Of a stretch of DNA of 64,000 nucleotides, positions 1 through 12,111 are shown piece by piece (positions within the stretch are counted from its first letter, which is position 1; each line of letters begins with the position of its first letter). Under the pieces are notes generated by a model. It was not told where the DNA came from, made no database searches, and saw nothing but the letters and a program-made list of their open reading frames with translations. This DNA is from Mercenaria mercenaria. Lineage: Eukaryota; Mollusca; Bivalvia; Venerida; Veneridae. The DNA is taken from NCBI RefSeq assembly GCF_021730395.1, contig NW_026460998.1:1-64000 (forward strand), in the 5' to 3' direction. The translations under genes and the position numbers were made by a program.

Positions 1-31
1 CATTTAGGTAATACGAACTGTACATTTAGGT

Positions 32-317
32 GGGGGCCTCCGTGGCCGAGTGGTTAAGGTCGCTGACTTCAAATCACTTGCCCCACATCGATCTGGGTTC
101 GAGCCTCACTCGGGGCGTGAGGAAGCCATCCAGCTGGCTTACGGAAGATCGGTGGTTCTACCCAGGTGCCCGCTCGTGATGAAATAATGCACAGAGGGGC
201 ACCTGGGGTCTTCCTCCACCATTAAAGCTGGAAAGTCGCCATATGACCTATCATGTGTCGGTGCGACGTTAAATCCAACAAAAAAAGACAAAAAAAAAAA
301 AAAAAACCAAAACAACA
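32..317 (+). repeat. Complete tRNA-headed SINE (V-SINE/RUDI-like)
   Basis: The head holds a pol III A box (TGGCCGAGTGG, 43-53) and B box (GGGTTCGAGCC, 95-105). A conserved body follows (GAAGCCATCCAGCTGGC, then GGGGCACCTGGGGTC), ending in GTCGGTGCGACGTTAAA and an A-rich tail. The direct repeat ACATTTAGGT at 22-31 and 318-327 is the target-site duplication, so both ends are defined. The same body recurs at 2829-3005 and, reversed, at 55624-55906. The RUDI/V-SINE name is from memory of molluscan SINEs; the SINE call itself is firm. Confidence 0.9.
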
Positions 318-327
318 ACATTTAGGT

Positions 328-2828
328 AACACGGGAACCGTACTGTCAACCCGTATGCAATTTATTTTAAATATTTTGAATTTTTACCTAGCCATGGTTG
401 TAATACCATCCCTTTTAACAAGTTTAGTGGTATCAGATGCAAATGTAAGGTTTTGTGTACATTTTGGCTGTTTAAAACTTCCAATGGCATTGTTGTGACT
501 AATCGTTCCAAGGCGATGAATATAGGTTTTTTGTTTAAGACAACGAAAAATACAGAAGCTTTCGAATCCTATGGAGGCTTTTTTGTCTCGCTTTCTGTGC
601 GAGAAAGTACAAATGAGATGGCGAACTTAGAACCAGTTATTGCACTATATAAATATAAAGAGGTCCTTTCTAATTGAAGGTTCTTTTCATTTTTGCGTAA
701 CTGGTCGATTATTTTGCCAGTACATTGTACATGTACTTCGCAAAACTTTTAGTCTCAGTTACTGTCATTAATTTGTCTATGTATTTTTCTCTTAAACATA
801 CATTGCTGTAGGATTTGCGTTCGTGACACGAGGGTATTTTATATCTAAAACCAAACTTCGAAGTAGGGTCAAAGGTTGGACAGGATAACATTGAATACGT
901 TCCTACACCTGCTATACATTGTCAAGCTATCAAGCATAATTGCTAGACTATATATTACACTTATGTTTTCGTATTTTATAATGTGATACATCTAACAATA
1001 TCTACCTGAATCTACTAGTATTGTTTTGACAGGGAAGAAGGAAATTATTTGCTACTTGCTATCTTCATCATGTTTATAAAAAAAAGTTCCTTTTGTAAAA
1101 TCATATATAGGTCGGTTAATTTGAGGCCCCTGACCTAACAACAAATGAAATGGTTGGAAAGTATTAAATGCCTCTCCTACTATTTCTATGTAAACATAAC
1201 AAATCATAACATGTTTTAATCAGAATTTATAGCTTTCACTTCTAGCGAGACTACCCTTGTCTAAACGATGCGTCTATAGGCAAGAAAAAAAAAACAACAA
1301 CAAAAAATCACCGCCCCCTAAAAAAATACAACAAAAAACCCCCCATAGAATTATGGGCAATGAAACCGCTAATATTGCGTAGAAAGACATCAGAAAAATA
1401 CCTACTTTCACTTTCATTTTAACAAACAGATTCGACTCAACTTTTGAAGTATATAACGTAGCTTAAAATCATCTGCATACATTCCACTTTACAATCCAGC
1501 ATCAATAAAGCTTATATCTGGCATGAAAATGGCTTTTACCGGGAGGGGAAATGACATTTTATATTGATATGGACTTCATTCGAGTGGACCACGGAGGTAT
1601 ATCCGGCGAATTATTACCTTCTTACCTATAAGAAAAAATAATTCTGTACAGCTACATAAAAGTAGACTACCTTCTCTACTCCTGCTACATTGTCATCGCT
1701 AGGAACGCGTGTTCGGTCCGGTCAGATGAGCTTGCCTTTCCACCTACACTCAAATTCGGACTTCCCTGTTTGGCAACAAAAATACCATTTAAGAACATGA
1801 AAAGGGACATGTTAGCGGTCTTTTCTTTACGTACGTGGTATTTCTATGCTTCATTGTGTCTGAAAGGGCGGATGGATCGTAACTGACTGACTGAAAATAA
1901 TTCTTTCGCAATTAATTATTGTACATAAGCCAAATGTCAACAATTTTGACAATTTTCAGTTTGATAGAATGGCATTGTCGGAAATATGCCCTTTAAGATG
2001 GGCGGTCCATCTTGAAAAAAAAAAACGTGTCAGTTGCACAGATTATGTTAATTATTCATTAAATTAAGCGTTATTCTGTCTTAATTTTCTTATTTCTATC
2101 ATTCGTTAGTAAGAAACAGATAAAAGTACTCGAAAAGTCGTCATTTTTGTCGTTTTTATCTAAAATAAGGTCCCTGATGCGAAACCAAGGTGTGGGAAAT
2201 CACCTTAAAAATCAGAATTTTGCCTACCTTCAGAAAAAATCAATTTTGACCAAAATATGCAAATGATATAACAAGTTTAGCTTAAAATGGTGATTACTGC
2301 TTTATTCTGATCAGAAAATACCAAAAACACATGAATTATTAGCAATGGCTGGAAACAGTCATATTTGTGGAGGGCTAGTAAAACAAATGAGATAATAAAA
2401 TAAAACAAAGATAAGAACATAAACAAAATTCTGGCAAAGATCCAGAAGGATAAACCGTGTTCATAGGAGGCACTTCCCGTAAGCAAACCTCTGTCAGCAG
2501 TGTATGTTAAGTTATATACACGAAGAATACGTACGCTGAACATATTTGACAATGTAAATCAGTTGTAAAACGAGAATTTAACCAACGCATAAAACGCATA
2601 GTACATGTTTTACCTGCATAAAATGAGCGTTCACGTTTTCAAAAATTCCTTGGAAAACCGGCAGAAATGAAAACAATATTTTTAACATTGACATCAGGGC
2701 CTCACTTACATCTGTGTAGTGATTCTTACTATTTTCACAAGGCTTTGTCAATGTCTTGAAACATCAGTTCGCCGCTAGACTTAATATTAATTACTGTAAA
2801 TTAATAAGTATTTGTCATAATTGTAGAA
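328..2828. other. Non-coding flank, partly duplicated near 60.6-61.4 kb
   Basis: No convincing coding ORF. Scattered blocks align with the DNA upstream of the second FReD gene: around 395-470 with about 60605-60665 (shared ATATCATATGCAAAT-type words), around 765-815 with about 60735-60775 (ACATACATTGCTGTA), and around 2335-2480 with about 61190-61350. A 91-codon minus ORF at 2277-2552 lies in the last block but its frame is not preserved there, so it is not called as a gene. Confidence 0.5.
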
Positions 2829-3005
2829 TGTGAAGAAGCCATCCAGCTGGCTCACGGAAGGTCTGTGGTTCTACACAGGTTTCCGCTCGTGATGAAATAA
2901 TGCACGGAGGGGCACCTGGGGTCTTCCTCCACAATCAAAGCTGAAAAGTCGCCATATGGCGTATAATTGTGTCGGTGCGACGTGAAACCCAACAAAAGAG
3001 ATAAA
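2829..3005 (+). repeat. 5'-truncated SINE copy, same family as 32-317
   Basis: Starts inside the SINE body (GAAGCCATCCAGCTGGC) and runs through GGGGCACCTGGGGTC to the GTCGGTGCGACGTGAAA tail. The tRNA-like head with A and B boxes is missing, as in 5'-truncated retroposed copies. About 85-90% similar to the first copy by eye. Confidence 0.85.
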
Positions 3006-3451
3006 TATATTAGTTGTAGTGTCAAACTGTAGTGAAACCATGTCCATTAAGCAACCACTTGCATAAAGTGACTACTTCTTCAGTTCCTATTCGTCTTGTT
3101 AAATGACAAATAGTGTTGTATTAAGAGACTAAATGTGTTGAGAGACAGCTTTTTGCCCTTCCCTTAGACGGTCTCTTAATGCAAGTTGTACTGTATTTAC
3201 CGTTGATATAAAATTTCCGAATTTATATCTTTACCCCTAGTAAGGAAGACTTTTAACTAATCTGGTGATAATAAGCAGCTAACGGCGTTTTGGCCGGGTT
3301 TTTCGAATTAGATGATAATGAGTTAAAGTTCTAATAATAGCACACAATAAATAACCCCCAAATGAGGGAAAAGGGATAAAAAGAAATGAACCGGTAGAAA
3401 ATGAAATTAAAGAAATAAATTGGTGTAAAACAATAAAAGTAATAAAACAAA
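3006..3451. other. Non-coding spacer
   Basis: A+T-rich sequence with many stops in all frames. No feature recognised. Confidence 0.4.
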
Positions 3452-4028
3452 CATTTCAATGTTTATATCCATGTGTCCTTGACCTTTGATCCTAAAATCA
3501 ATGGGGGTCAGGTACATATCAAGACCAAATACCTAAGAAGTTTCAAGATCCTAGGTGAAATACATGTCCAGATATTCATTTTCAATGATCAGGTCCATGT
3601 GACCTTGACCTTTGACCCAGTGACCCCGAAATCAATAGGAGTCATGTACACATCAAGACCAACATATGTTTGAAGTTTCAAGGTCCTAGGTGAAATACTT
3701 GTCCAGACATTGAGTTGACAAAAAGGTGAACATGTTCAGGTCCCTGTGACATTGACGTTTGACCCAATGACCCTAAAATCAATGGGGGTCATATATACAT
3801 CAAGACCAACATACCTATGAAGGTTCAAGGTGGTCCTAGGTAAAATACTTGTTCAGATATTGAGCGGAAACCATTTTCAATGTTCAGGTTCCTGTGACCT
3901 TAACCTTTAACCCAGTAACCTTGAAATCAATAGGGTTCATGTACACATCAGGACCAACATACCTATGAAGTGTCAAGGCCCTATATGATAAACTTGTCAA
4001 GATATTGAATGAATAAAAAGGTTAACAT
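3452..4028. repeat. Tandem array, about four 126-148 bp units with TGACCTTTGACC
   Basis: Four diverged units are anchored by GACCTTTGA-type words at 3481, 3607, 3754 and 3902. Each has the order (TGACCTTGACCTTTGACC)-(CCC.AAAATCAATGGG)-(CATCAAGACCAACAT)-(TTCAAGGTCCTAGG)-(GATATTGA). The spacing is 126, 147 and 148 bp, so the first unit is shorter. Such units are common in bivalve genomes. The array ends just before the FReD pseudogene. Confidence 0.85.
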
Positions 4029-4305
4029 GATACTCATTATTCCATCTATCCGCCCATCCATCCGTCCTGACAGACCTAATCTACAAGCCGGATGTTTCTT
4101 CAAAAACCCGGCAAAAAATCAAATCGCCGTCGTACTTTTCAGGAACTGTGGAATAAAATGCAATTTTAGCATGTATCAAACGTTAAACATTATTTCTGTG
4201 AATTGTATTTAAATTCAGAATTCGTCTTGGCTAATCAGTCTTATTTTGAGATACATTTACTCTACACTTACCGTTGCTTACGTGTGTTATGGTCATGCCA
4301 CATGA

Positions 4306-5956
4306 ATGTGCACGACAAACACGGAAGCGCTCGTGACAAACTCGTGCCCAAAGGAGATGGAAGAAAAAATTCGTTCTCTAGAAGTTCAGGTACAACAACT
4401 CCAGAAGCTTGTTCAACAAGAAATTACGTCTCCATTCACCACTATAGAAGGCTTCTCGAAAGGTATCTAACATATTATATACGTATAAATCATTCTCAAA
4501 ATATAAATTTTCGGCGCTTTGAAAGCTTCTTCTTAATATTCGGCTGTTTTCAGTTCAGCCAATGAACATAGAATGACAGACATCAAAAATAGAAAATGTT
4601 GTGGATAATTCTTTCTTACAGACTGATTGGAAATCTACAAAAATGGCATACTGTTTACCCTATTTTACCAGATGGAAGATGTCCGTTCTTTGTATATTGC
4701 GACATGAGCAACGGAGGCTGGACTTTGATCCAGGTATGTATGATTATATACTTATTTTGGATCATTTCCCGAAAGTATGTAACCATGTTGAAAGTATTTC
4801 ATTTTTATTCAATATAACTCTTTCATTATTTCTATATAACTTGACTTTTATTTAATATAAATATTTTATTATTTCTATATAACTCGACTTTTATTCAATA
4901 TAACACTTTCATTTTTTTCTATAAAACTTGACTTTTATTCAATGTAACTTTCATTTTTTCTATATAACTTGACTTTTATTCAGTATAACTCTTTCATTAT
5001 TTCTACATAACTTGACATATCATAACGTTATGGACAAGTCTACATAGTAGCAGAAAGAAGAAAGGTTCATATCTATCAAGGTTTGAAATCTGATATATAA
5101 ACTGAGACTTAGAAACATTAGATACTGTGAAATCATTAATATTCATTTTGGACCAATTTTTGTGGATTTTATGGTTAAATCAATCCAAGAAAGAAACAAA
5201 TAAAATTCCCGTTTTGGCCAATACACTGAAATTTCGCGCCTACGAAAGTAACTGATTTTACAATGCTCAATTTACAATATTTCTGTTTATATGACACCCT
5301 TTTCATCACGAAATGTTATAATTGAGCTATGTTAGAAAAACGAGAAAATCAAGTTAATTTAATCAAAGTGTGGGATAAAATTTCAGACATGACCATCGCA
5401 TTATAAATCGTGACCAAACGGAAGTGAACTTGTACATATTTTTTCTTTTTATATCTTAAATTTGCTTTTTGGCTTCATTGCAGAAGCGAATAGATGGTAG
5501 GGTTAGCGTTTATCGGTCTTGGGAAGACTATGTTAGAGACTTTGGTGATATAGATGGTTCTCACTGGCTAGGTTTAGAGAAAATTCACCGTTTGACACGA
5601 GGTCGAAACCAGATCTATTTCGATATGGAAAATTATGATGGCACAACCGAATATGCGCATTACAGAGTGTTTACCGTTCATGAAGCGGCAACTGCATACA
5701 CTATGAACGTTGATGCCTATGATTATGATGGCAGTATTCAGGAGTTACTGAGTTACTATAACAACATGAAATTCTCGACTTTTGATAGGGAAAATGATGT
5801 TTCGTCGAGAAATTGTGCGTTGGTCGTAAACGGGGCTAGTTGATGGTATAAATGTGCTGGGTATTGGGAGGCCTGAACGGGGTGTACAGTAAATGGACAG
5901 AAGGAGGTATTAGATACTGGACGACGAAAAACATTCTGAAAAAAATGTCACCATAA
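4306..5956 (+). pseudogene. Fibrinogen-related (FReD, ficolin-like) pseudogene, three exons
   Basis: Exon 1 (4306-4462) encodes a leader MCTTNTEALVTN and a short coiled coil EMEEKIRSLEVQVQQLQ. Exon 2 (4622-4733) starts the fibrinogen domain, ending in FFVYCDMSNGGWTLIQ. Exon 3 (5484-5956) continues with YRSWEDYV, DGSHWLGLEKIHRLTR, FSTFDRENDVSS and YSKWTEGG. Exon edges have AG/GT sites at the same places as the intact paralogue at 61933. The gene is broken: the first cysteine codon of the domain is TGA (4624-4626), about 10 nt are missing in exon 2 compared with the paralogue (112 against 122 nt), and exon 3 has a stop at 5841-5843 followed by a frame change before the C-terminal part. FReD proteins are calcium-dependent lectins of mollusc innate immunity; this copy should not make one. 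An in-frame TGA (4303-4305) sits directly before the ATG, so no signal peptide is encoded in this exon. Confidence 0.85.
4804..5015. repeat. About 45-bp minisatellite in intron 2 of the FReD pseudogene
   Basis: Between four and five A+T-rich units of the form ATTCAATATAACTCTTTCAT then TATTTCTATATAACTTGACT, with small indels. They lie 70 bp after the exon 2 donor site, and the intron of the intact paralogue lacks them. Confidence 0.85.
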
Positions 5957-6388
5957 AGATAAAGGACATGGTCAGTCAGTGTTAAAAAAGAAATAACGAT
6001 GCTATTTCCCCAATTTCTTGTTTACATATCACTGCAATGAAATCAATTAATTTTTCACAAAATGTAAATCTATGCAGAATAAGTTGTTATGAAAAAATTG
6101 TATCTGTTATGTTCTGGAACTGTTTTAGTAGCGTTTAATACATGTGTCATCTTAATTGTACTATGTGTAAAATTAAATCTAGGTCATAGTACATAACACT
6201 TTCTTTCATCTATTACCATCAAGACTTTTTGATTACATATTTTTATTACTTAATTGTTTGACCAAGGCATAAATGACTTTACTTTCAAAATATATTACAA
6301 TTAAATACATGTTACAATTAAATACAAAAGATAATAGGTGAGGTTAGCTTTTTCGGAAGCACAGAGCACCAAAAACGCAGTCCTAGAG
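5957..6388. other. Non-coding spacer after the FReD pseudogene
   Basis: No ORF or repeat recognised. It runs to the left arm of the fold-back element. Confidence 0.4.
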
Positions 6389-6584
6389 TATGGGCGGCGG
6401 TTACCGCCAAAATTAGTAAATATACAATCCAATCATAAACAAGTCAGTCAGTGCATAGCATTTCAACGCCGTATAGTCTAAAACTCCATCCCGTCCAATA
6501 AATTTGCATTCAACGCATTGTATTTTGAAACCATTTAATGCAAAACTTCATATCATCCATCTAAAGATGGAACGATGCATTAAA

Positions 6585-7152
6585 TAGAGATAGACCCTAA
6601 CATTTTCATTGATAGAAATACATGAAATAAAGTCTAGAAATTGATTTCCAAGTCCTTGAAATTAACAAAAATGATTTCACAAATGTGCAATGTATGATAG
6701 TTTTGCTAATATTAATAACAGAAATTTTAATATTTAATTCAAAGTTGTGATCCGCGAAGAATGTCAACTCTTGCCTTGGGCTAGTACTTTAAAGCGGAGA
6801 TATTTATTAGTTTACTTCCCTTGCAATTACACAATAGAGTAGAAAACGAAAACGGTTTAAAACACAATAATATACATTTTTGCACAACAAAATCGTTTAG
6901 GATTTATTAATATGTTTTTGATTTAACCCTGAACCACTGGTTCCTATGATTTTGTCAACTTACTTATGGTAAAAAATAACTTTTAACAAGCCGATAATAA
7001 AATGAAATACCAGTAAGTATTTTATAGTGCAGATAATACAGTTTTGCTTGTATCGAAATGTCACAATAGAAGCACTTTTGTAATACAGAACACCTGGTAG
7101 GATTAGTAAAGGTGCAATTATATTGATCTCTTTTTCCTATGCCTACATTAAA
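6585..7152. mobile_element. 561-bp insertion with 7-bp target duplication inside the fold-back arm
   Basis: CATTAAA occurs at 6578-6584 and again at 7146-7152. Removing 6585-7152 makes the left arm complement the right arm without a gap, so this is a clean later insertion. The ends are TAGAGATAG and CTATGCCTA, a weak inverted match. There is no coding potential beyond a 68-codon minus ORF with no recognisable product. Family unknown; 7-8 bp duplications occur in hAT and P-type elements among others. Confidence 0.75.
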
Positions 7153-7172
7153 AAACTTGTTGCGATGCACCG

Positions 7173-7545
7173 TAATATGAAATCATCCAACAAAACATGA
7201 CACCATGCAGCTCAATGTGAAGCCATTTAACACAACATGACTACGTGCAGTGTTAAATGAAATGATTTATTACAACTTGACGCCGTCTAATGCATATTGA
7301 AACCGCTTTGTGTAATTAAGAGCGGTGTATTAAAACCTGATGCCATGCAGTGCAATGTGAAGACGTTTAACGCAATATGAGTTCGTGCAGTGTAAAATGA
7401 AACGATTCATTAAAGCTTGGTACCGTCTAATGCATACTGAAACCGTGTTGTGTGATTTGGAGCGGCGTATCAAAATTTGATGCCATGCAGCCAAATGTGA
7501 AGCCGTTTAACGAAAGACGAGTACATTGCATTGTAAAGGGTTAAT
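7173..7545. repeat. Tandem subrepeats in the fold-back loop
   Basis: Short units of about 20-24 bp (pattern TGAAACCGT.TAATGCA) form a higher-order unit of roughly 140 bp. It is present at least twice: CCATGCAG.GCAATGTGAAG.CGTTTAACGCA recurs at about 7204, 7342 and 7482. Related words also occur in the arms, so the element seems to have grown by internal amplification. Confidence 0.75.
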
Positions 7546-7967
7546 AAGACTATCAGTTCATAAGTTTGACCTGTTATAAATATAAAATCTGGATCAGTTT
7601 TACATATATGAATATCTTAAAATTTGTCCTAAAACTGACCTTGTGGTAAAATTCTAACATTTAATTTTAAACAGTACCTGCGATTTATCTAAATATTGAA
7701 AGGGACCTTATTTTCGTGAAACATCTTTCTTCTAAATAACACTGAATTTGACGGTGCATCGCAACAAGTTTTTCAATGCATCGTTCCATCTTTAGATGGA
7801 TGGAATGAAGTTTTGTATTAAATGGTTTCAATATACAATGCGTTGAATGCAAATATATTGGACGGGATGGAGTTTTAGACTAGACGGCGTTGAAATGCTT
7901 TGCACTGACTGACTTGTTTATGAATGGATTGTATATTTACTAATTTTGGCGGTAACCGCCGCCCATA

Positions 7968-8620
7968 CCAGAGCCACGCATTTGCACAGTAGGCCCACAA
8001 CAAAAAGAAGCTGTAATGGAAACATATTTCAAACGGGTTGCTTCAAACATCCAACAAGTACATATTAATTTATGCTAATTATTGATGAAGGGGAAGGAAA
8101 TGGTCAGAGGCGAAATGTGGGGTCGGGGTGGGGAGTGGGGTGGGGGGGGGGAAGCAGGAACCCGAAGGGGAAAGTTGAACAAGGACGTATATACAAGGGA
8201 ATGCCATGTTCTGTAAAAACAGTCGCACTACAACATAAACCACATAAAAGCGCAGACACTCATGTACCAAAGATAAACACACAACTACGATCAACTGAAT
8301 AACAGTAGGGCACCGTTATAAACTCACAAGCATACAAACGCACCCACACAAGTAGGACAAAACAATAAAGTACCGTCTTAGGATTCGGCTGCCAAAACAA
8401 AGGGGAGCCACGAAAACTTACTAAAAGTAAAGGGAGAGGGGATGCAACAAGTAGCGTAAATGCAAGGGAAAGGAGAGGGCAATAGGGGGAAAAACTCTTA
8501 CAACAAACAAGAAAACATACGCAACAGACAATACAAGACAGACAAAACAACTAGTTGAAAATAGGGGCATCGCCTTGGAACGGTCAGTAACCTATATAAA
8601 GGAAACTGGGTGGGGGGGGG
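7968..8620 (-). repeat. G-rich stretch and degenerate interspersed repeat
   Basis: 8118-8152 is nearly pure G with single interruptions. From about 8165 to 8595 the minus strand resembles the repeat at 31862-32165: both share the GCC(T)TGGAACGGTCAGT word and an AGGGAATGCCA word. ORFs here on both strands are low-complexity readings of this repeat. Confidence 0.5.
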
Positions 8621-11600
8621 GGGTGGGGGCGGGAGTTAAACGCGTTTAGGGCATGCCAACCTCGCACTTACCCTATTTTCTACAAGTTAAACAGCACAAT
8701 GTAAATAAAATCCCCGCTGAGAAAGGCTCTAACACTGGTGCAAAAATAACAAATAAATAAAGCCAAATATAAAATTAAGGTAAATTTAAGGTATAATTAC
8801 ACCAATGTAACCAACTTGTCTGAAGTCAGAGCAACAAGAGCCTAACTTTTAAGGGCACGACTAAGAAAACTGTAAGACAAAAAACAACTCCCTCCGTCCG
8901 TTGTATGTAGGAATTAGGAGAAAAGCATCTACCCTGTTATGGTTTAATTTGTACTGATTTATGAAATTGTTAACATTGTTAGATGGCATGTCGTTTGTTT
9001 CTGCAGTTGCTGCTGGACGTTGTTACTTTCATACTTATGCTGTTATATTTTTATTTTTCTTACGCATACTTTTTATTCACCCGAGCATTTAGCGATTTAA
9101 CTGTCCGTCCATCCCACATAAATGACCAAGTTTAATTCATACTCACACTCAACAAACCTTGAAGAAAAAACTACAAGATATGCGTTTTTTTGTGTGAAGA
9201 AAATCTGTCAAGTCACATGTACAAAAAAAAAAATCATGCTTCATTATTTTAGATATAACAATTTAATTGTTTTAGCTCATTCTAAAACGATCAAGAAAAC
9301 AGGGGTAAACACGGTAAATATAGAGATATAATCAACAGTCCGACTGAGAGGTTGCATTAGTAATTGTTAGAGGACTTAGGACGGCACAATACTATACGGT
9401 ACTTCGTACGTGTTATCCGTGCTAGTACGGACTGGAATGAAGTCGGATCAGAATTTAACATTGTGTACACTACGGTAGCGCTTTTATACTGACACGTTGA
9501 CGAAAATAGTATCGTCACACATGGGAATTCAATACCTAAATTTCCTATTTTCGGTTTCGAGTTCAAAGGGTATTAGGTATGCTTCTTAAAGTTACTTTTT
9601 TATTTTCTTACTGACAGCTTTTATGATTTTTATACTAGAAGTAGTATGTATTTATCTTTTATATTTTAGTAGATCTAAATAAAAAACAAAAGAGACTGGT
9701 ATGATCATCAGGGTCGCTTAAATTGCACTATACGTTACTCGTAGATGCATTATCGAATATGACTATATGACTATCTAGTAAACTGTAGCGTACAACAGAC
9801 GGACCAGAGGTTATTTAACATAGATATATGAATTTAAGCACCAATAACATCATTACTACATCTAGAGCTAACCACATATATAATCCATATGAATGTATCT
9901 TGAATATTAGCCTGTTGGGTCTATTTGCCCTATTATTAGACACTATTTCTAACAGGGGCGAGAGTGAGCTTTTGTAAAAAAAAAGAGGAAAATTTGCCGG
10001 TAGTCAAGGAGGCCATTTAGGCCCCCTGCGTGTCAAGCGGGGCGCCCTCCTGAGGGGTCCAGGTTGTGTGTGTGTGGGGGGGGGGGGGGGGTTGTGGGGG
10101 GGGGGGGGGGGGGGGAGCCAAAAGAAATGCAGTATTTTGACATTTCCTGTCAGCTCGGTATCTTGTCAATTTCAGACTGATTTATAGAATATAATATAAC
10201 TTGAACCCACAAAAACACATATATATCTAATAATTATTTTATTCTTAAATTTCTGCGATGAACTTGGCATAGGACCAGATAAAACAGTTATGAAATTGTA
10301 TTCAAATAAATGTATTGGTCTATTTAAAAAAAAAAAAAAACTGTATATTTTATTTGAACAAGAACTCTATCAACCGTGATACAAAAAATCAACATGATAG
10401 ACTTTGTATATATACATACAGAACAGAAAACGTAAACTAATAGTGGAAGATAATACTATTAATGACTAGCTAATAAAGTGATTGATATGAAAAAAATGTT
10501 TTCTACCGAGAACTTCAAAATCCTCTTGCCTGGTTACAAAGAAACAGAAAGAAAAGCAACACGATGCTAAGTAATTATATCATAGAGTGTAAAATACAAA
10601 TTTTTAGTGATAAACAACAATAGAAAATAATGTAAAAATGTTTTTTTAAAGCCTAGGAAAAAATCAATGCAAGAGTTGTTATAGTATATAGTATAGTTGT
10701 AGTATATAGTATAAATGTAATGTTCACTTCAGAAATTAAAAACAATTGCCGAATTATTCATTATAAAAGGCGATTTGCTCATTAATTTTTGGGAAAATTA
10801 CCGTTTGTAATACTAAACTTGAACCTGTCCCACACACATCTACCTTCCTGATAACGATATTTATGGTCTTTTATTCATATATCATATCACTCAGTTTAAC
10901 TGAGATCTTCCTTGTTCGAAATGTATTTTTGGGTTTAAACTGAAATGTAAACAGTGTTTAAGTATCAAGTGTTGCATAAAATTGTTTGCACTGTTATCAT
11001 GCGGATTAGATAGCATAGTTTATCTAGTCCAAATTTGTCTTTCACATAATTGTATGTATCCTTAGGTTACACAGTACAAATGCAATACAGTGATTTGATT
11101 GATTTATGCCCCCCCCCCCCACCCCCACCCCACGACCCCAAGAAAAAAAAACACACAAAAAAAACAACAACAAAAGATAACAAGAAAACAATGAATCTTT
11201 ATAATGAATTTATCATATATAAAGGTAGGATCACTTTACCTTCACTGGTGTTACCTTTTTCATGATTTTAATACTAATACTTATTGTTCGTCAATACCAC
11301 CAAATGTTTGAGTTTACACTATACCTATTAAGTGGAACCATTAAATAGATCATTCATTTAGTTGGCATTTGATCATTTATTGATCTTTTAAGAAACGCTG
11401 TTTTTGCTTTCACTTCACTGCGCTTTGTTACTGTTTTTACGTCTTATGGTAACGATTGCTTGTTAATTAAAATCTTAAAGGTAACAGAAAAACAAACTAG
11501 AAACTAGTAATGGTACATGTACGAGCTCGTATATGACACATTTGAAATTTACATACTCTAGTCTTCGTTCTAAAAGGATTTTGACATACAGTTCCTTCCG

Positions 11601-12111
11601 GACCTAAAAACTCGTTCTCTTAAACATTCATTTTCATTTACCGTTTATGGTCATAGAAATTTTGAAAGACATCCTTTACTCAATTAGATTTGCTAGCACA
11701 TTGAAGTCATTTAAATAGTTACTTAAAATACTTCTTTTGATGAACACAATATAGAGATTCACAATGTATATACATGTGTTTATTTCTATTTACAAAACTG
11801 TGATATTTCTATTTGTATGTGAAAATCATGGTATGGTATTTGTTAGAGGGTCCCGTTAAAATAAGTTATGTATATAACTTGATGAGTTTTACTCTCTGTA
11901 AATAATTCTTTTATAATTATAATTATAACAATAATTATTATTATTATTCAAGGCGGTGAAATTATATGTGTTTATCATACAGTTAGATCCAAAGATTTCA
12001 GTTATACTATGTTAGGTTTATTTTTAGAAATCTATAAGCGGCCGGTCGAGATGCTATGTTAAAATGTAACAAAAAGACTTTGTATTTAAATGAATATTGC
12101 GTCTTCCAGAA
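8621..12111. other. Gene-poor region upstream of the BTB gene
   Basis: No coding ORF recognised. Homopolymer-rich tracts are at 8612-8636 (G), 10070-10115 ((TG)n then two G runs of 16 and 20) and 11109-11140 (C runs). The 5' UTR exon of the BTB gene may lie here, since a splice-acceptor-like CTTCCAG directly precedes its first coding exon, but I cannot place that exon. Confidence 0.4.
10070..10115 (+). repeat. (TG)n followed by two long G runs
   Basis: A short TG tract runs into 16 consecutive G, a TTGT break, then 20 consecutive G. It could form a G-quadruplex. Run lengths this long are prone to assembly error. Confidence 0.8.

Larger units (their letters stand above)
6391..7965. mobile_element. 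Long-arm fold-back (TIR) DNA element, non-autonomous
   Basis: The ends are TGGGCGGCGGTTACCGCC at 6391 and its complement ending at 7965, each next to TA (6389-6390 and 7966-7967), which fits a TA target duplication. The inverted arms are about 215 bp each: left 6391-6584 plus 7153-7172, right about 7752-7965. They pair almost perfectly, for example AGATGGAACGATGCATT with its complement. The left arm is split by a separate insertion (6585-7152). The loop carries tandem subrepeats and no transposase ORF. TA flanks suggest a Tc1/mariner-type mover, but this is inference. Confidence 0.85.

Noticed and set aside
30-110. tRNA gene with A and B boxes
   Set aside because: The sequence continues into a SINE body with tail and target duplication, and the fold is not that of an intact tRNA.
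2277-2552. 91-codon minus ORF as a membrane protein gene
   Set aside because: The frame is not kept in the related block near 61.2-61.35 kb and the sequence is otherwise non-coding.
4203-4565. 120-codon ORF (with MNVHDKHGSARDKLVP) over FReD exon 1
   Set aside because: It is the wrong frame. The coiled-coil frame is conserved with the copy at 61933, which has a matching shadow frame at 61935-62123.
8072-8550. Three overlapping ORFs near 8.1-8.5 kb
   Set aside because: They are low-complexity readings of G-rich and degenerate repeat DNA.
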